Shown: positions 1-10,155, numbered from the stretch's first letter. The stretch: DNA of 64,000 nt from Phycisphaeraceae bacterium (GCA_040222855.1 JAVKCD010000019.1:604912-668911), one strand, 5' to 3'. Notes: generated by a model not told the origin, from the sequence alone. Translations and numbers: made by a program.

Positions 1-289
1 GCAGGTGCTGCGTCGACTCGCTCGGGTCGAGGTCGAGCCCAAGTCGACGGGCTGCAAGCTGCATGTCCTCCAATGCCGACTGAAACAACTCGTTGGGGTC
101 ACCCGGCGTGATCATGTCCTCAAGCGATTGATCCGCCTCAAGCGGGATCATCGGCAGTTGCTCAACAGGAACCGGCTCGCCGAGAAGCTCGTCAAGGGTA
201 AGCGGTCGCTCCCCATCAGTACCCGCAGCCCGCGCGACCGCGGGCATCGTGATCAGCAGGATCAGCGACATATAAAACAAATGACGCAT
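1..289 (-). CDS. Hypothetical secreted protein, C-terminus cut by window edge
   Basis: The reading frame opens at an ATG at 289 and runs off the left edge, so only about 96 residues are visible. It starts with a short charged end and a hydrophobic stretch (MRHLFYMSLILLITMPAV) followed by ARAAG, which looks like a Sec signal peptide. The rest is acidic and leucine-rich with no motif I recognise. It follows the DUF4175-like gene on the same strand after 32 bases, so it is probably the last visible gene of the MoxR operon. The in-frame ATG nearest the upstream stop (297) reaches TGA after two codons, which is why 289 was chosen. Function is unknown; an exported partner of the large membrane protein next door is only a guess. 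Confidence 0.6.
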   Translation of the reverse strand, partial: MRHLFYMSLILLITMPAVARAAGTDGERPLTLDELLGEPVPVEQLPMIPLEADQSLEDMITPGDPNELFQSALEDMQLAARRLGLDLDPSESTQHL

Positions 290-321
290 CAACTCATCGT
301 ATGGCCGGGGCCGGGCTAATG

Positions 322-3300
322 TCACGGGTTTTGCTCCTCCGTAAGACGATTGGCGTAGCGGGCCAGGTCCCGCTGCCGGATCGAGAGCACCTGCAGAGCG
401 TCTCGCTGATCAGCCGTCAGGGGCTCCTCAACGGCCTCACGCAGGGCCTGGGTCTGGAGAAGGATCTGCTCCTGAAGCGCGCGAACCAGACGTAACTCAG
501 CCATCGACGGCACCAACTCAGGCTCGCCCTGCTGCCCCCCGGAGCCGCCCCCACCCTCGGACCCGCCTTCGTCCTGATTCGGTTCCTCCGGCGGCTCGTC
601 AAGAGCATCGGCCATCAAACGCAGGGTGTCGGCGATCTCCTGCTGCGACCGCAGCACATCGTTCTCCGCGTAACCAATACGCAGTTGACGTGTGATCCTG
701 TCGGCAAGATCAGCGATACGCTCGTGCAGCGGGGCGAAAATCGCGGTCTCAGCAACCTCCTCGGCCAGGTCCTGCACCTCATCCCGGATCGCCCACTGAT
801 CGTCCGCGACGGCGGCGAGACCAAGGCGACGCGTCGCCAGCGGGCGACGCGGGCGCAGTGACTCAACCGCAACTCTCAGTTCATCCTCACGCTCAGCGAG
901 ATCCCGGTAAGCCTTCTGTAGCGCCGCCCGCCGCTCGGCAGCGGCCTGAGCCTCGTTCTCCTCGAGCCGTGCTTGGAGTGCCTCAAGCGCCGATATCAAC
1001 GATTGCTCCGCAGCTTCCTGAGCATCGACGGCAAGCCGTTGGCGTTGCGACCGAAGGGCTCGGATCGCCTGAGTCTGGCTGTCGGCTGCATCACGCACAC
1101 CCGCTTCGGCCGCAGGGTGATCCTCAAGCGCCTCCACCTGCTCCAAAGCATCAAGTGTGCGAAGACGCAGCGCCTGGGCCGGGTCAGCGATGTCCTCGAG
1201 CTCAGTTTCCGGCGTTGCCTGAGTCCTCTGTCGCTGCTGATTCTGCTCCGCAATGATCTCTTGAAGCACACCGACGAGTGACGCAAGCTGATCCTGCTGA
1301 TCCTCTGAATCCTGAACCGCCTGCTCGAAGCCCTGCGCAATAGCGTCCAGTTGCTGAGCGATCGCCTGCTGCTGACTGCCCGCCCGAGAAAGCTGGTTGT
1401 CCTCAACCCGCTCTCCCGCCTCGCTCATCTGCCCGGATATCTGCGCCGATTCGGACGCATCCACTGCTTCACGAAGCGCCCTCGCCAGGTCCTGGGCACG
1501 AGGGTTATCCGCCTGCTCAGCGAGGTCATCAGCCTGCGCCCGGAGTTGTTCAACCGTCTGCCGGGTCTGCTCGGCGAGGCGTTGCTGATCGCGCGCGAGT
1601 TGTTCGAGTTGCTCACGAAGCTCTTGAGGCAGGTCCTCGGGATTCTGGCCAAGAGTCTGCGGCAACAACCCAGCGCTCCGCTGCGCGAGGGCACGTTGTT
1701 GCTCCGCCAAATCACGCAAGTCAGCAGCAGCCTGCATCGCAGCAGAGTTATCGTCGAGCATGGCCCGCAGAGCCTCGAGTTCATTTGCAGCTTGCTGCTG
1801 AGAAGCTCGACCAGCTTCGGCTTGAGGGTCCGCCTCGTTGTCGGATGCACCAAGCGCTTGCTCCGCATCACGGGCCGCCTCAGCAGCCCGGTCAAGCCCT
1901 TCGCCCAGCCGCTGAACCATCTCACGAAGCGACGCATCATCGAACCGGTTGCGTTCCTGGCGCAGCTCCAGGGCCCGAGCGGCCCCGGCGAGTTCGGCAA
2001 TGCGTGCGGCGAGTTGCTCCTGGCCAGCGGCCGCAGATTCAAGGTCCTCTCCCATGAGCCGACGCTGCTCACTCAGTGCTCGACCAATCCGTCGATCGAG
2101 AAGCGACATCTCCTCGCGGAGGATGTCACGGAACGTCGCCTCATCCACCACGATGATCCGCCGATCAGCCGCATGCTGGATCGGATTCTGGCGAACATCC
2201 TCGGCACTCGCCGTGACCAGCAGGACATCACCGGCACGCAGCCCTAACGACGCCAGCGGCCAGTCAGTAACCAACTCCAGACGCGCAGATTGCTCGGTTC
2301 GATCGCTGATGACCAAAGCCTCGTCGTGATCTTGCCCGTCTCGCCGATGTGTCAGCATCAGCGAGCCAACACCAACGTCATCGGTCACCTGAGCGTGCAG
2401 CGAAACCGTGGCCTCAGGAAGCACACGCTGATCAGTCGCCGGTTCGATCAGCCGAACCGAGGGCGGCCGATCCTCAATCGATTCACTGCGCACCTCCGGC
2501 GGCCGCGAAAACCTGAGCCCTTCCCGACTCTCTGCATCCACACGAAACACCGGCGTCCTAAGCGTGATCAACCAGGAAACCTCCGAGACATGTTCACCAA
2601 CAGTAAGCGTGAACAAGGCCTGTTGATCTTCAGCAACGATGATCTCAGGCTGATCGGTCGGGCGCGCCAGACGCACCTTGAGTGTCGCCGCGCTGCCTTC
2701 GAGCGCGCGCAGCGTCGCGCTCCCGCCATCGAGATCGAGTGTCTCTACACGTTCCTCCAGCAAGCCCTCTGCGTAAGCGGGGGGCACGATCTCAGCAATG
2801 ACCTCGGTCAGCCGCGGCCGCGTAGCCAGCGGCAACGGCTCCGGTTGGTACCGATCCCAACCGGTCTTCAACTCGATCGCCAGCGCCCCGACATCAACAG
2901 CGTTTTGCGCCAGGTGGCGAAGCAGCGCCGCCGGCGGATCGAGGCGTGTCTCAAAAATAGCCTGTGCTGCCCCTTCATCCACAGACCTCGTCAGGACAAT
3001 CTGATTGGCGCTCTCAAACCTCTCGTCATCAACTCTCCAAGTAGCGTTGAGGACGATCCTCCGGTCAGCAGATGAATCGGGCGTGCGCACCTGAACATGA
3101 ACCGGCACCCCCAGGGGCCGCACTCGCTCCATATCAAGAAGCTCTATGCGCGTCATCGTCGGCCACGGCCCAGCCGCCCAGGGCCAGAGCCAACGCGACA
3201 ACGCCGACCCCGCAAACGACGGAGCGATAAGCGCAAAGACCAGCCAGACCCCCACCAACAACCCCGCCACACGCGCCGTACGCACCAGCGGGCGACAATC

Positions 3301-3720
3301 CAGCAGAGGTTCGAGGTCGAGAGGCCCCTCGGGCAGGTCGCTCTGTGCCGCCTCCCGGAAGGCACGCGCCAGCGCGTCCCGGTCGGCACCCTCAGCAAGA
3401 TCAACCGCCACCGCGAGACGCCCCCGCCAGGCTGGACGGAGCCTCTCAACCGATAAAGCAAAAGCAACCAACGATGAATGCCAACGATGCCGATCCGCGA
3501 TGCGCCTGACCCATTGCACAATCAGGTACACACAGATGAACCAGCCAAGCAGCCGCAGCGACACAGGCAACCGAAACAGAAAATCAAAGACGCCCAGCAC
3601 CATTAACGCAGCCAGCGCAACAACCAGTCCGCGCACAAGATGCTGCATCAACGCGAGGCGTTGCGCTCGCTCACGCCCGTGTTCGAGTTGTCGAATCGCT
3701 TCATGCGACACGTCGTTCAT
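322..3720 (-). CDS. DUF4175-like large membrane protein with coiled coil
   Basis: A protein of 1132 residues. Two hydrophobic segments lie close together at about residues 29-49 and 54-71, and a third near 145-170. A long extracytoplasmic beta-rich part follows. From about residue 560 onward the chain is very rich in Gln, Ala, Glu and Arg (many EQQRLA-type repeats), which predicts long coiled coil. The C-terminus carries a helical block ending LTEEQNP. This layout matches the DUF4175-type proteins found at the end of MoxR/DUF58/VWA operons in planctomycetes. The start is well supported: AGGAG lies 3 bases before the ATG and overlaps the upstream stop region (6-base gap). Its biochemical role is not known; an envelope scaffold working with the VWA proteins is inference. 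Confidence 0.75.
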   Translation of the reverse strand: MNDVSHEAIRQLEHGRERAQRLALMQHLVRGLVVALAALMVLGVFDFLFRLPVSLRLLGWFICVYLIVQWVRRIADRHRWHSSLVAFALSVERLRPAWRGRLAVAVDLAEGADRDALARAFREAAQSDLPEGPLDLEPLLDCRPLVRTARVAGLLVGVWLVFALIAPSFAGSALSRWLWPWAAGPWPTMTRIELLDMERVRPLGVPVHVQVRTPDSSADRRIVLNATWRVDDERFESANQIVLTRSVDEGAAQAIFETRLDPPAALLRHLAQNAVDVGALAIELKTGWDRYQPEPLPLATRPRLTEVIAEIVPPAYAEGLLEERVETLDLDGGSATLRALEGSAATLKVRLARPTDQPEIIVAEDQQALFTLTVGEHVSEVSWLITLRTPVFRVDAESREGLRFSRPPEVRSESIEDRPPSVRLIEPATDQRVLPEATVSLHAQVTDDVGVGSLMLTHRRDGQDHDEALVISDRTEQSARLELVTDWPLASLGLRAGDVLLVTASAEDVRQNPIQHAADRRIIVVDEATFRDILREEMSLLDRRIGRALSEQRRLMGEDLESAAAGQEQLAARIAELAGAARALELRQERNRFDDASLREMVQRLGEGLDRAAEAARDAEQALGASDNEADPQAEAGRASQQQAANELEALRAMLDDNSAAMQAAADLRDLAEQQRALAQRSAGLLPQTLGQNPEDLPQELREQLEQLARDQQRLAEQTRQTVEQLRAQADDLAEQADNPRAQDLARALREAVDASESAQISGQMSEAGERVEDNQLSRAGSQQQAIAQQLDAIAQGFEQAVQDSEDQQDQLASLVGVLQEIIAEQNQQRQRTQATPETELEDIADPAQALRLRTLDALEQVEALEDHPAAEAGVRDAADSQTQAIRALRSQRQRLAVDAQEAAEQSLISALEALQARLEENEAQAAAERRAALQKAYRDLAEREDELRVAVESLRPRRPLATRRLGLAAVADDQWAIRDEVQDLAEEVAETAIFAPLHERIADLADRITRQLRIGYAENDVLRSQQEIADTLRLMADALDEPPEEPNQDEGGSEGGGGSGGQQGEPELVPSMAELRLVRALQEQILLQTQALREAVEEPLTADQRDALQVLSIRQRDLARYANRLTEEQNP

Positions 3721-3726
3721 CGTCTC

Positions 3727-5928
3727 CTAGCTAAGCCCGGCAATCCGCCGGACAACCCACTCCGCGGTCAGCATCCCGATAAGCAGCACAAACAACGTCG
3801 CCGAACTCCAGATCGACTCACGCGTTTCTTCAACCACCGTGCGCGCACGCGATGGGAGTGATCCGGCCAGACCCGAGGCCTCATCCAACTCCAGCAGCCG
3901 CCCGGACGTACGCATCGCCAGGTCCGCCAAAAGCGCCCGATCGGGCTCAGTCACACGGTACTCCGGCGTATCATCAAGAACCGTTAGCGATGTCTGGGGT
4001 CCGGTGCTACCCGCCTGCAGCGTGTACACCCCGGGCGTGCTCGGCACGAGCCGCCCAGCCCAACGCGTCGATACACCCGGCCCCTCCGGCACGAGATCAA
4101 GACGCCCGCTGGGCAATCCCTGTCGATCGACCGCAACCGTTGGCGGGCCCGCCGAGGGACCGGTCCAGGTCACCACGGCGGTCTGCCCCAATGTGATCAC
4201 ACCCGGATCAACAGAAATCGCCTCACTCTCGGATGAGCCCGAAGACAAACGGTCACGAACAGCAAGACGAATCAGCGGGAGCCAGAACTCAGCATAAGGC
4301 CCTTCACCCTGCCCATACCGCCAACGCCACCACTCATCGGTCGCGAGGTAAAGAGTCTGCCCCGCCCCGTAGCGCATCGCCGTGACGGCCCAGGTCTCAC
4401 CGGGCCAACTCGGATGAGTCGCCAGCAACAACGGCTGCGCCGCCGGCTTGGGATCCACCACCGCCTGCATCCAGATAAACCCCCGCCTGCTCTCGATCGC
4501 CTCCGGCGCGAGGAGACCCAGCGCCCGCGCTGCAGGGGCCGCAGCAATCAACCAGGACGACTCCGCCGCCATACGCCCGACGCTCGATGAAGGAGCCCGT
4601 GTCGGAAGCAAGGGCTCTAACGAAGTCCCAGCATAGCTCGCGGGCATGTGCTGCTGACCACCAACCCAGATCAACCCCGCCCCATCCTCACCAACGTGAT
4701 CGAGCAACAACCGCGACTGATGATCCGTCAGGAAGCTCGGCGGAACGTCGCCAAGAATGATCAGGTCATACGGCTCCAGCTCACGCTGAGTCTCTGGAAA
4801 ACGCTGAATCGGCTCGTCACCCTCCTGGGCAAAACCCCGATCAGCACTCAGCAAAAGACTGCTCAGCGACACCGAACGCTCACGAAGCAACAGGTTCTTG
4901 AGATACCGAAACTCCCATCGCGGATAACCATCAACAAGCAGAACTCGCACCGGACGATCCACGATCCTGATGGTCCGCTCCCGCTGATTGTTGTCAGGCA
5001 GCCGATCGTCAGCCGCCACGATCTCGACCACCCACGTCCTCTCACCAGCTTCCTCCGGACGAGCTAGCAGCTGCACCGAGTCACTTTGTTCAACCGGCTG
5101 ATCGTCGAGAACCGCCCCACTCTCTTTGTCAATGAGTCGAACCCGAGCGGATGAGTCCTCTTGATGCCCACGCACCGTAACCCGAACCGGGACACGGTCA
5201 CCCAGAAACACCGCCTCCGGTGCCTGCACATCGGCGACCGCGAGATCGCCTAGTGACGAGTCCCCGCCAACAGCAATCGCGTACACAGGTGCCCCGGCCT
5301 GCTCAAGCTCCTGCAGCAGCGCCGGCGGCAACGGCTGATGCGTCCGGCCATCGCTAACCAGCACAACGCCCGCAAGTAGCGCACGATCACTCGATTCAAG
5401 TGCCTCCCGCAATGCTTCATCCAGCCGCGAGGCTCGGCCAACAGCCTCGGGCCACGCCCCGGGGTCTGAGTCAATCGACTGCAGGTTGTCGCCAAACCCG
5501 ATCCAGGTCGCTTCACGCTGCCGGGCGAGCTGTCCCTCCGCGGCCTTTGGCTTGATCCAGTCGGAAAGCTCCGCCAAACCCGTTCGTGCGGCAGTATCAC
5601 GGCTCCGCGGCCGCGCCTGGTCATCAAAACCCGCATCGGTCAGCGTCATCGAGAGACTCCGATCGATCAACACCACAACACGATCAGGCTCAACACGATC
5701 ACGACTCCAGATCGCCTGCGGACCCGCCAGCAGCATCGCGATCAGAAGCATCGTCAACCCACGCAACACCCCACCCGTGATCCGCAGCGGAATCGATCCC
5801 GGCAGCCGCGAGTAGGCCCACAACACAACCGCCGCAATCAGCAGCGCAACAACCAGCCATCCCCAAAGCGGGACCGAAACCGACCAGCCAAGCGACCACC
5901 GCACGCTCTCGCCAAGCATCACCACCAT
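3727..5928 (-). CDS. VWA-domain membrane protein with amidotransferase-like fold
   Basis: About 733 residues. Two N-terminal membrane segments (about 17-38 and 48-68) are followed by a von Willebrand A domain whose metal site is intact (DRSLS at about residue 89). Later blocks such as RVLLVDGYPRWEFRYLKN and YDLIILGDVPPSFLT resemble the class-I glutamine-amidotransferase-like region common in planctomycete proteins of this type. A single C-terminal helix (LFVLLIGMLTAEWVV) ends the chain, so the bulk should sit outside the membrane between anchors. The start at ATG 5928 has GGGGGA 6 bases upstream and overlaps the preceding gene by 10 bases; an ATG at 5919 (TGATG overlap) and a GTG at 5952 are alternatives. 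It is part of the MoxR operon. Confidence 0.75.
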   Translation of the reverse strand: MVVMLGESVRWSLGWSVSVPLWGWLVVALLIAAVVLWAYSRLPGSIPLRITGGVLRGLTMLLIAMLLAGPQAIWSRDRVEPDRVVVLIDRSLSMTLTDAGFDDQARPRSRDTAARTGLAELSDWIKPKAAEGQLARQREATWIGFGDNLQSIDSDPGAWPEAVGRASRLDEALREALESSDRALLAGVVLVSDGRTHQPLPPALLQELEQAGAPVYAIAVGGDSSLGDLAVADVQAPEAVFLGDRVPVRVTVRGHQEDSSARVRLIDKESGAVLDDQPVEQSDSVQLLARPEEAGERTWVVEIVAADDRLPDNNQRERTIRIVDRPVRVLLVDGYPRWEFRYLKNLLLRERSVSLSSLLLSADRGFAQEGDEPIQRFPETQRELEPYDLIILGDVPPSFLTDHQSRLLLDHVGEDGAGLIWVGGQQHMPASYAGTSLEPLLPTRAPSSSVGRMAAESSWLIAAAPAARALGLLAPEAIESRRGFIWMQAVVDPKPAAQPLLLATHPSWPGETWAVTAMRYGAGQTLYLATDEWWRWRYGQGEGPYAEFWLPLIRLAVRDRLSSGSSESEAISVDPGVITLGQTAVVTWTGPSAGPPTVAVDRQGLPSGRLDLVPEGPGVSTRWAGRLVPSTPGVYTLQAGSTGPQTSLTVLDDTPEYRVTEPDRALLADLAMRTSGRLLELDEASGLAGSLPSRARTVVEETRESIWSSATLFVLLIGMLTAEWVVRRIAGLS

Positions 5929-8030
5929 CGGCGTTCCCCCGTCGAGGACCACCGGGCCACCACCAACTCACTCAGCAGAACCAGCAATGCCATGACCAGC
6001 ACCAGCGGGCCGATCGCCGACCGCGACTCAGCCTCTTCTAGCGCCCCACCAACACCGCCCGACTCAACCCACACCACCGCCCCAGGTAGAAACGATTCGA
6101 CCCGAGCCGACGTCGCCGCCGAGAGATCACCCGCCTGCGTGGCGGGTCGCGCAATCAGCCAGCGACCGTCCTCACCCGCTGAAACGTACCAACCCGAACG
6201 ACGATCCGGGGCGACGCCAATGTCCTCAGCGAATCCCGCCCCCTGCCGAACCCAGACATCGGACACGTCCATCTCACTCGCGCCCACGACCCTCTGCTCC
6301 GTCGCCATCCGTGACGAGATCAGGTCCCGGACCAACGTCTGAATCAGCGGAACCGCCAGCGGCTTGACCGGCAGATTCGTCCAGTCCGACTCAAGACGCG
6401 ACGCCATCAACACCACACGCCCACCCCCCGTCGCATACTCAGCGAGCCAGGGCGACGCCGACGCAGAACCAAGCATCACCAGAGGCCGAACACCCGGAAC
6501 AACGATCGGCGACCAACGAAAAACACGAACCGTCCGCGCAAGCGTTGGCCATTCCGCAGACAAGCCCGCCAGCAACCCGCGAGGTTCAACACTCTGATCC
6601 AGAGCAGCGCCCGAATCCTCGCGCTGCTCGACTCCCCCGTAGACACGCTCAGGCAACCCAAGACCCCCGGACCACAAGCCGTCAGTCGCATCCCCGGGCG
6701 GGAGCAACACCGCAGAACGCCCACCCTCAAGCCACCGACGGACCGCCGCCTGCTCCGAAGCATCCATCGCACCAGGCTCAGTCAGGACCAGAACATCTGC
6801 GTCGCCTAACGCCTGCTCAGACAGCCGCTGAATCAACACCGCACGCAGCGGGTTCTCGTCATCCGCAACCGGCTCGAGCGCCAGAGCAAACCAACGCGCC
6901 GCCGTCAGCCCGGGCACGGCCGTGTGCTGAATCAGCACCGTCGCCGATCGCCGCACCTCAACCGCCGTCATCGCCACATCATCCGAAGACAAACGACTCG
7001 CAGACTGCACCCAACGAGACTCGATTAGTAACCGCTGCGAGTCGCGCGTCAACACATCGACAGGCAGCGTGAGAATCTGCCGCACCATCCGCCGCTCATC
7101 ACCCGCTTCCAGACGCACCGCCTGCGACACCACCGTCAACTCACGACCCGCCTCATCCAGAACACGCCACACCAACTCAGCGGTTTCATCCACCGGCTCC
7201 CCACCAAGCCGCGTGAGCTCGGCTTGCACCGAGATCATGAGCGCCCGACCACCCGCTTGAGGCACCACGGCCGACTGCGACGCCACCAACGATGCCACCT
7301 GATCATTCCGAAGAGACGACTCAGCACGACGAACAACCCATCGCCATCGAGGGTTCGGATCATCACGCGCAGACACATCACCAACCCACCGGCTATCCGC
7401 AACCGCCAGGTCAGACAGCACAACCCCGATCGTCTCCGCAGCACCCACACCAGGCGACCGCAGCACCTCGGCCATCACCTCCACAGGCCTCGTCGCGGCA
7501 TCCGAGCTGCTTAACGCATGGAGCTCTTCAATCGCCTGCTCACGCCCGCCGTCTGACAACTGATAGCTCGTTGACGACCCTCCCGTCAGCGTCCAGATCG
7601 TCAGGTCATCCGATGACCGCAGCCCCTTAACCAAATCAACCGCCTCACGCCGCAGCGTCTCGAAGCGCTCCTGCCCATCACCACCCACCGCCCGTGTCGT
7701 CAGACCATCATCGATCACCAGATGAACCTGACGTGACCCGGCACTCGAAAACCACCCCGCCAGCAGAGGCTGCGCGAGCGCAAGACCCAGAAGCAACACC
7801 ACCAGACACCGCAACAGCAATAGAAGCCACTGACTGATCAGCAGCTTACGCCGCTCCTGCTCAACCGCCTCCCGCAAAAAACGCATAGCGCCCCAAACGA
7901 CGTGCCTCTGGCGTTGTCGCCTCAGCAGGTGCAGCGCAATCGGAATGCTCACCGCCAGCAACCCCGCAGCCGCGAAGGCCGGGGCGAGAAACAGCGAACC
8001 GATCTGGGCCAGCGGCCAGTACGTAAACAA
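5919..8030 (-). CDS. BatA-domain membrane protein with degenerate VWA domain
   Basis: About 703 residues. The N-terminus matches the BatA family: a first hydrophobic helix (FLAPAFAAAGLLAVSIPIAL), the HLLRRQRQR turn, then a second helix (LLLLLRCLVVLLLGLALAQ). A VWA-like strand HLVIDDGLTT follows, but the DxSxS metal motif is not intact, so metal binding is doubtful. A last helix lies near the C-terminus. The start is uncertain. The only longer frame begins with GTG at 8084 inside the DUF58 gene. The TTG at 8030 used here lies just after AAGGAG, with too short a spacing, so a non-standard start a few codons further in is possible. The gene lies between DUF58 and the VWA gene in the MoxR operon. 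Confidence 0.75.
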   Translation of the reverse strand: MFTYWPLAQIGSLFLAPAFAAAGLLAVSIPIALHLLRRQRQRHVVWGAMRFLREAVEQERRKLLISQWLLLLLRCLVVLLLGLALAQPLLAGWFSSAGSRQVHLVIDDGLTTRAVGGDGQERFETLRREAVDLVKGLRSSDDLTIWTLTGGSSTSYQLSDGGREQAIEELHALSSSDAATRPVEVMAEVLRSPGVGAAETIGVVLSDLAVADSRWVGDVSARDDPNPRWRWVVRRAESSLRNDQVASLVASQSAVVPQAGGRALMISVQAELTRLGGEPVDETAELVWRVLDEAGRELTVVSQAVRLEAGDERRMVRQILTLPVDVLTRDSQRLLIESRWVQSASRLSSDDVAMTAVEVRRSATVLIQHTAVPGLTAARWFALALEPVADDENPLRAVLIQRLSEQALGDADVLVLTEPGAMDASEQAAVRRWLEGGRSAVLLPPGDATDGLWSGGLGLPERVYGGVEQREDSGAALDQSVEPRGLLAGLSAEWPTLARTVRVFRWSPIVVPGVRPLVMLGSASASPWLAEYATGGGRVVLMASRLESDWTNLPVKPLAVPLIQTLVRDLISSRMATEQRVVGASEMDVSDVWVRQGAGFAEDIGVAPDRRSGWYVSAGEDGRWLIARPATQAGDLSAATSARVESFLPGAVVWVESGGVGGALEEAESRSAIGPLVLVMALLVLLSELVVARWSSTGERRWW

Positions 8031-8041
8031 GCTCCTTCCCG

Positions 8042-9001
8042 TCAGCCGCGACGGCTGGCAAACCCCGCACGCAACGACAAACACTCCCTGAGCACCGGCA
8101 ACAAAGGCTCATCCGTCGCAAGCGTCAGGTGATCAAACCCAAGACTGGCCGCGGCGCGCCCCAGGGACTCCAGGTGCTCCGCAAACACACGCCGATACGA
8201 CTCCCGCAACGCCGCCGGCTCAACCGGCAGCCGCCCCTCACCTTCGAGACCCTCAAACTCGGTCGAACGACGAAACGGAAAGTCCCGCTCCGCCGGATCA
8301 ATCAGCTGCAACAACAACACATCATGTCCCGCGAACTTCAGCCGAGCCAACGCCGAGCGGATCGCGGTCGGATCATCAAAAAAATCACTCAAAATCACCA
8401 CGATTGACCGCCGACGAAGACGCGCACCAAGTCGAACCACCGCTTTCGACAAATCATCCGCACTCGAAGGCTCCGCAGGTGCCCGAGAAGAAGGCTGCGC
8501 CTGATCCAACACCCGCGCGGTCAAGCGCCACTGCTGACGCGCACTGCTCATCCCCAGTTCATGCGCCGAATCCTGCCCAAACGTCGCAAACCCCGAGCGG
8601 TCATGCTGCTGATGCGCCAGCATCGCCAACGCCACCGCCAACGTCGACGCACCAGTGAACTTGCTCCAGACCGCACCCTCCGACCGATACGCCATCGACC
8701 CCGAGGCATCCACGAGCAGCATCAGATCGACATTGGTCTCCTGATGATGCCGCTTGAGATAAAGCCGATCACTCTTGCCATACGCCTTCCAGTCAAGATG
8801 CCGAAGATCATCCCCCGGCGTGTACGGCCGATGCTCAGCGAACTCCAGGCTCAGCCCGCGCAACGGCGATCGGTGCTGACCAACCGACAGCCCCTCAATC
8901 AGCAACCGCGCACGCAGCTCCACCGTGCCCAAACCCGCGAGATTCTCCGGCGTCAGCCACGCTGGGTCGCCAGACATCGGGTTGAGCTTGGAACTGGACA
9001 T
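8042..9001 (-). CDS. DUF58 domain-containing protein
   Basis: 319 residues. The signature block HRPYTPGDDLRHLDWKAYGK is at about residues 57-75 and is diagnostic for DUF58. It is followed by a VWA-like strand with VDASGSM at about 97-103, keeping the metal-site Asp-x-Ser-x-Ser. No membrane segment is evident, so it is probably cytoplasmic or peripheral. DUF58 proteins are regularly encoded directly after MoxR AAA+ ATPases and are thought to act with them in assembling or activating envelope or metal-cofactor complexes. Here the ATG lies 7 bases after the MoxR stop, so the two are almost certainly co-transcribed. The exact client in this organism is unknown. Confidence 0.9.
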   Translation of the reverse strand: MSSSKLNPMSGDPAWLTPENLAGLGTVELRARLLIEGLSVGQHRSPLRGLSLEFAEHRPYTPGDDLRHLDWKAYGKSDRLYLKRHHQETNVDLMLLVDASGSMAYRSEGAVWSKFTGASTLAVALAMLAHQQHDRSGFATFGQDSAHELGMSSARQQWRLTARVLDQAQPSSRAPAEPSSADDLSKAVVRLGARLRRRSIVVILSDFFDDPTAIRSALARLKFAGHDVLLLQLIDPAERDFPFRRSTEFEGLEGEGRLPVEPAALRESYRRVFAEHLESLGRAAASLGFDHLTLATDEPLLPVLRECLSLRAGFASRRG

Positions 9002-9008
9002 CAGCCCT

Positions 9009-10085
9009 TTATTCCGTCCGCAACATCGCCGCGGCGGGTGACGCCTCAGCAGAATCAGGCGTAACGCCCAGGAGTTGATCGATCAGATCATCCGGCGCGA
9101 TATGGTCCGCTTCCGCCTGAAAGTTCAGGTGCATCCGATGCCTCAACACAGGGTGCGCCACGGCCTGAATGTCCGGGATCGATGCCGCCATGCGCCCATC
9201 CAGCAGCGCACTGGCCTTCGCCGACAGAATCAGATTCTGAGTCGCCCGCGGACCCGCACCCCACGCCAGATAATCACGCACAAACGCCGGACGCTGATCC
9301 TGCTCACCCCGCGCTGGACGCCGCGTCGCTCGTGTCAGTCGCAACGCGTAATCAATCGCATGTTCAGGCACAGCGACCGCCCGCACCCACCGCTGAAGCC
9401 GCTCAATCTCTTCTGCGTTCACCACCGGCTCAACCACGTCACTCGCCCCCGAAGTCGTCCTGCGAATGATCTCCGCCTCCTCATCATGCGACGGATAGTC
9501 AACCTTGATCATCACCATGAAACGATCCAGCTGCGCCTCAGGAAGCGGGTAAGTCCCCTCCTGCTCAATCGGATTCTGCGTCGCCAGCACGAAAAACGGC
9601 TCGGTCAACTCGTGCCGAACCCCACCCGCCGTCACATGACGCTCCTGCATCGCCTCAAGAAGCGCCGCCTGAGTCTTCGGCGGGGTCCGATTGATCTCAT
9701 CAGCCAGAATCACATTCGCAAACAACGGACCACGCACAAACCGCATCTCGCGCCGACCCGTGTCCCGGTTCTCTTCAATCACCTCGGTCCCCGTGATGTC
9801 CGAGGGCATCAGGTCTGGCGTGAACTGAATTCGATTGAACTCAAGACTCAGCGACCGCGCCACCGTCGAGACCAGCAGCGTCTTGGCCAGACCCGGCACG
9901 CCAATCAGCAGCCCGTGCCCACGACACAACAAGGTCAACACAACCTGTCGAACAACCTCATCCTGCCCCACCACCGCCTTGCCGATCTCACGCCGTAGCG
10001 CCTCAACATGCCGGGTAACCGTGGACCGGACCTCATGGGGGTCCGAATCACTCAACGCAGGGGAATCGGCCGGAAGGTCACTCAT
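9009..10085 (-). CDS. MoxR-family AAA+ ATPase
   Basis: 358 residues. Walker A is GVPGLAKT at 62-69 and Walker B is VILADE at 125-130, followed by INRTPPKTQAALLEAMQE. The sensor region is FVLATQNPIEQEGTYPLPEA, the classic MoxR pattern. MoxR proteins are chaperone-like ATPases that remodel or activate partner proteins, usually VWA proteins encoded nearby, which fits the four downstream genes. This is the first gene of the minus-strand operon that runs to the left window edge. A -10-like hexamer lies about 38 bases upstream of its ATG, in the 70-base gap shared with divergent mutM. Confidence 0.93.
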   Translation of the reverse strand: MSDLPADSPALSDSDPHEVRSTVTRHVEALRREIGKAVVGQDEVVRQVVLTLLCRGHGLLIGVPGLAKTLLVSTVARSLSLEFNRIQFTPDLMPSDITGTEVIEENRDTGRREMRFVRGPLFANVILADEINRTPPKTQAALLEAMQERHVTAGGVRHELTEPFFVLATQNPIEQEGTYPLPEAQLDRFMVMIKVDYPSHDEEAEIIRRTTSGASDVVEPVVNAEEIERLQRWVRAVAVPEHAIDYALRLTRATRRPARGEQDQRPAFVRDYLAWGAGPRATQNLILSAKASALLDGRMAASIPDIQAVAHPVLRHRMHLNFQAEADHIAPDDLIDQLLGVTPDSAEASPAAAMLRTE

Positions 10086-10122
10086 ACAGGCTGCTCTCGC
10101 TTCAGGATGACATCAACAACTG

Positions 10123-10128
10123 AGTATA
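10123..10128 (-). promoter_or_regulatory. Putative -10 element for the MoxR operon
   Basis: On the minus strand the gap between moxR and mutM contains TATACT, five of six matches to the bacterial -10 consensus, about 38 bases before the moxR ATG. No convincing -35 hexamer was found at the right spacing, so the call rests on the -10 and position alone. Confidence 0.3.
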
Positions 10129-10155
10129 CGGGCGACTCGGGCCTAAACTGGGTTC

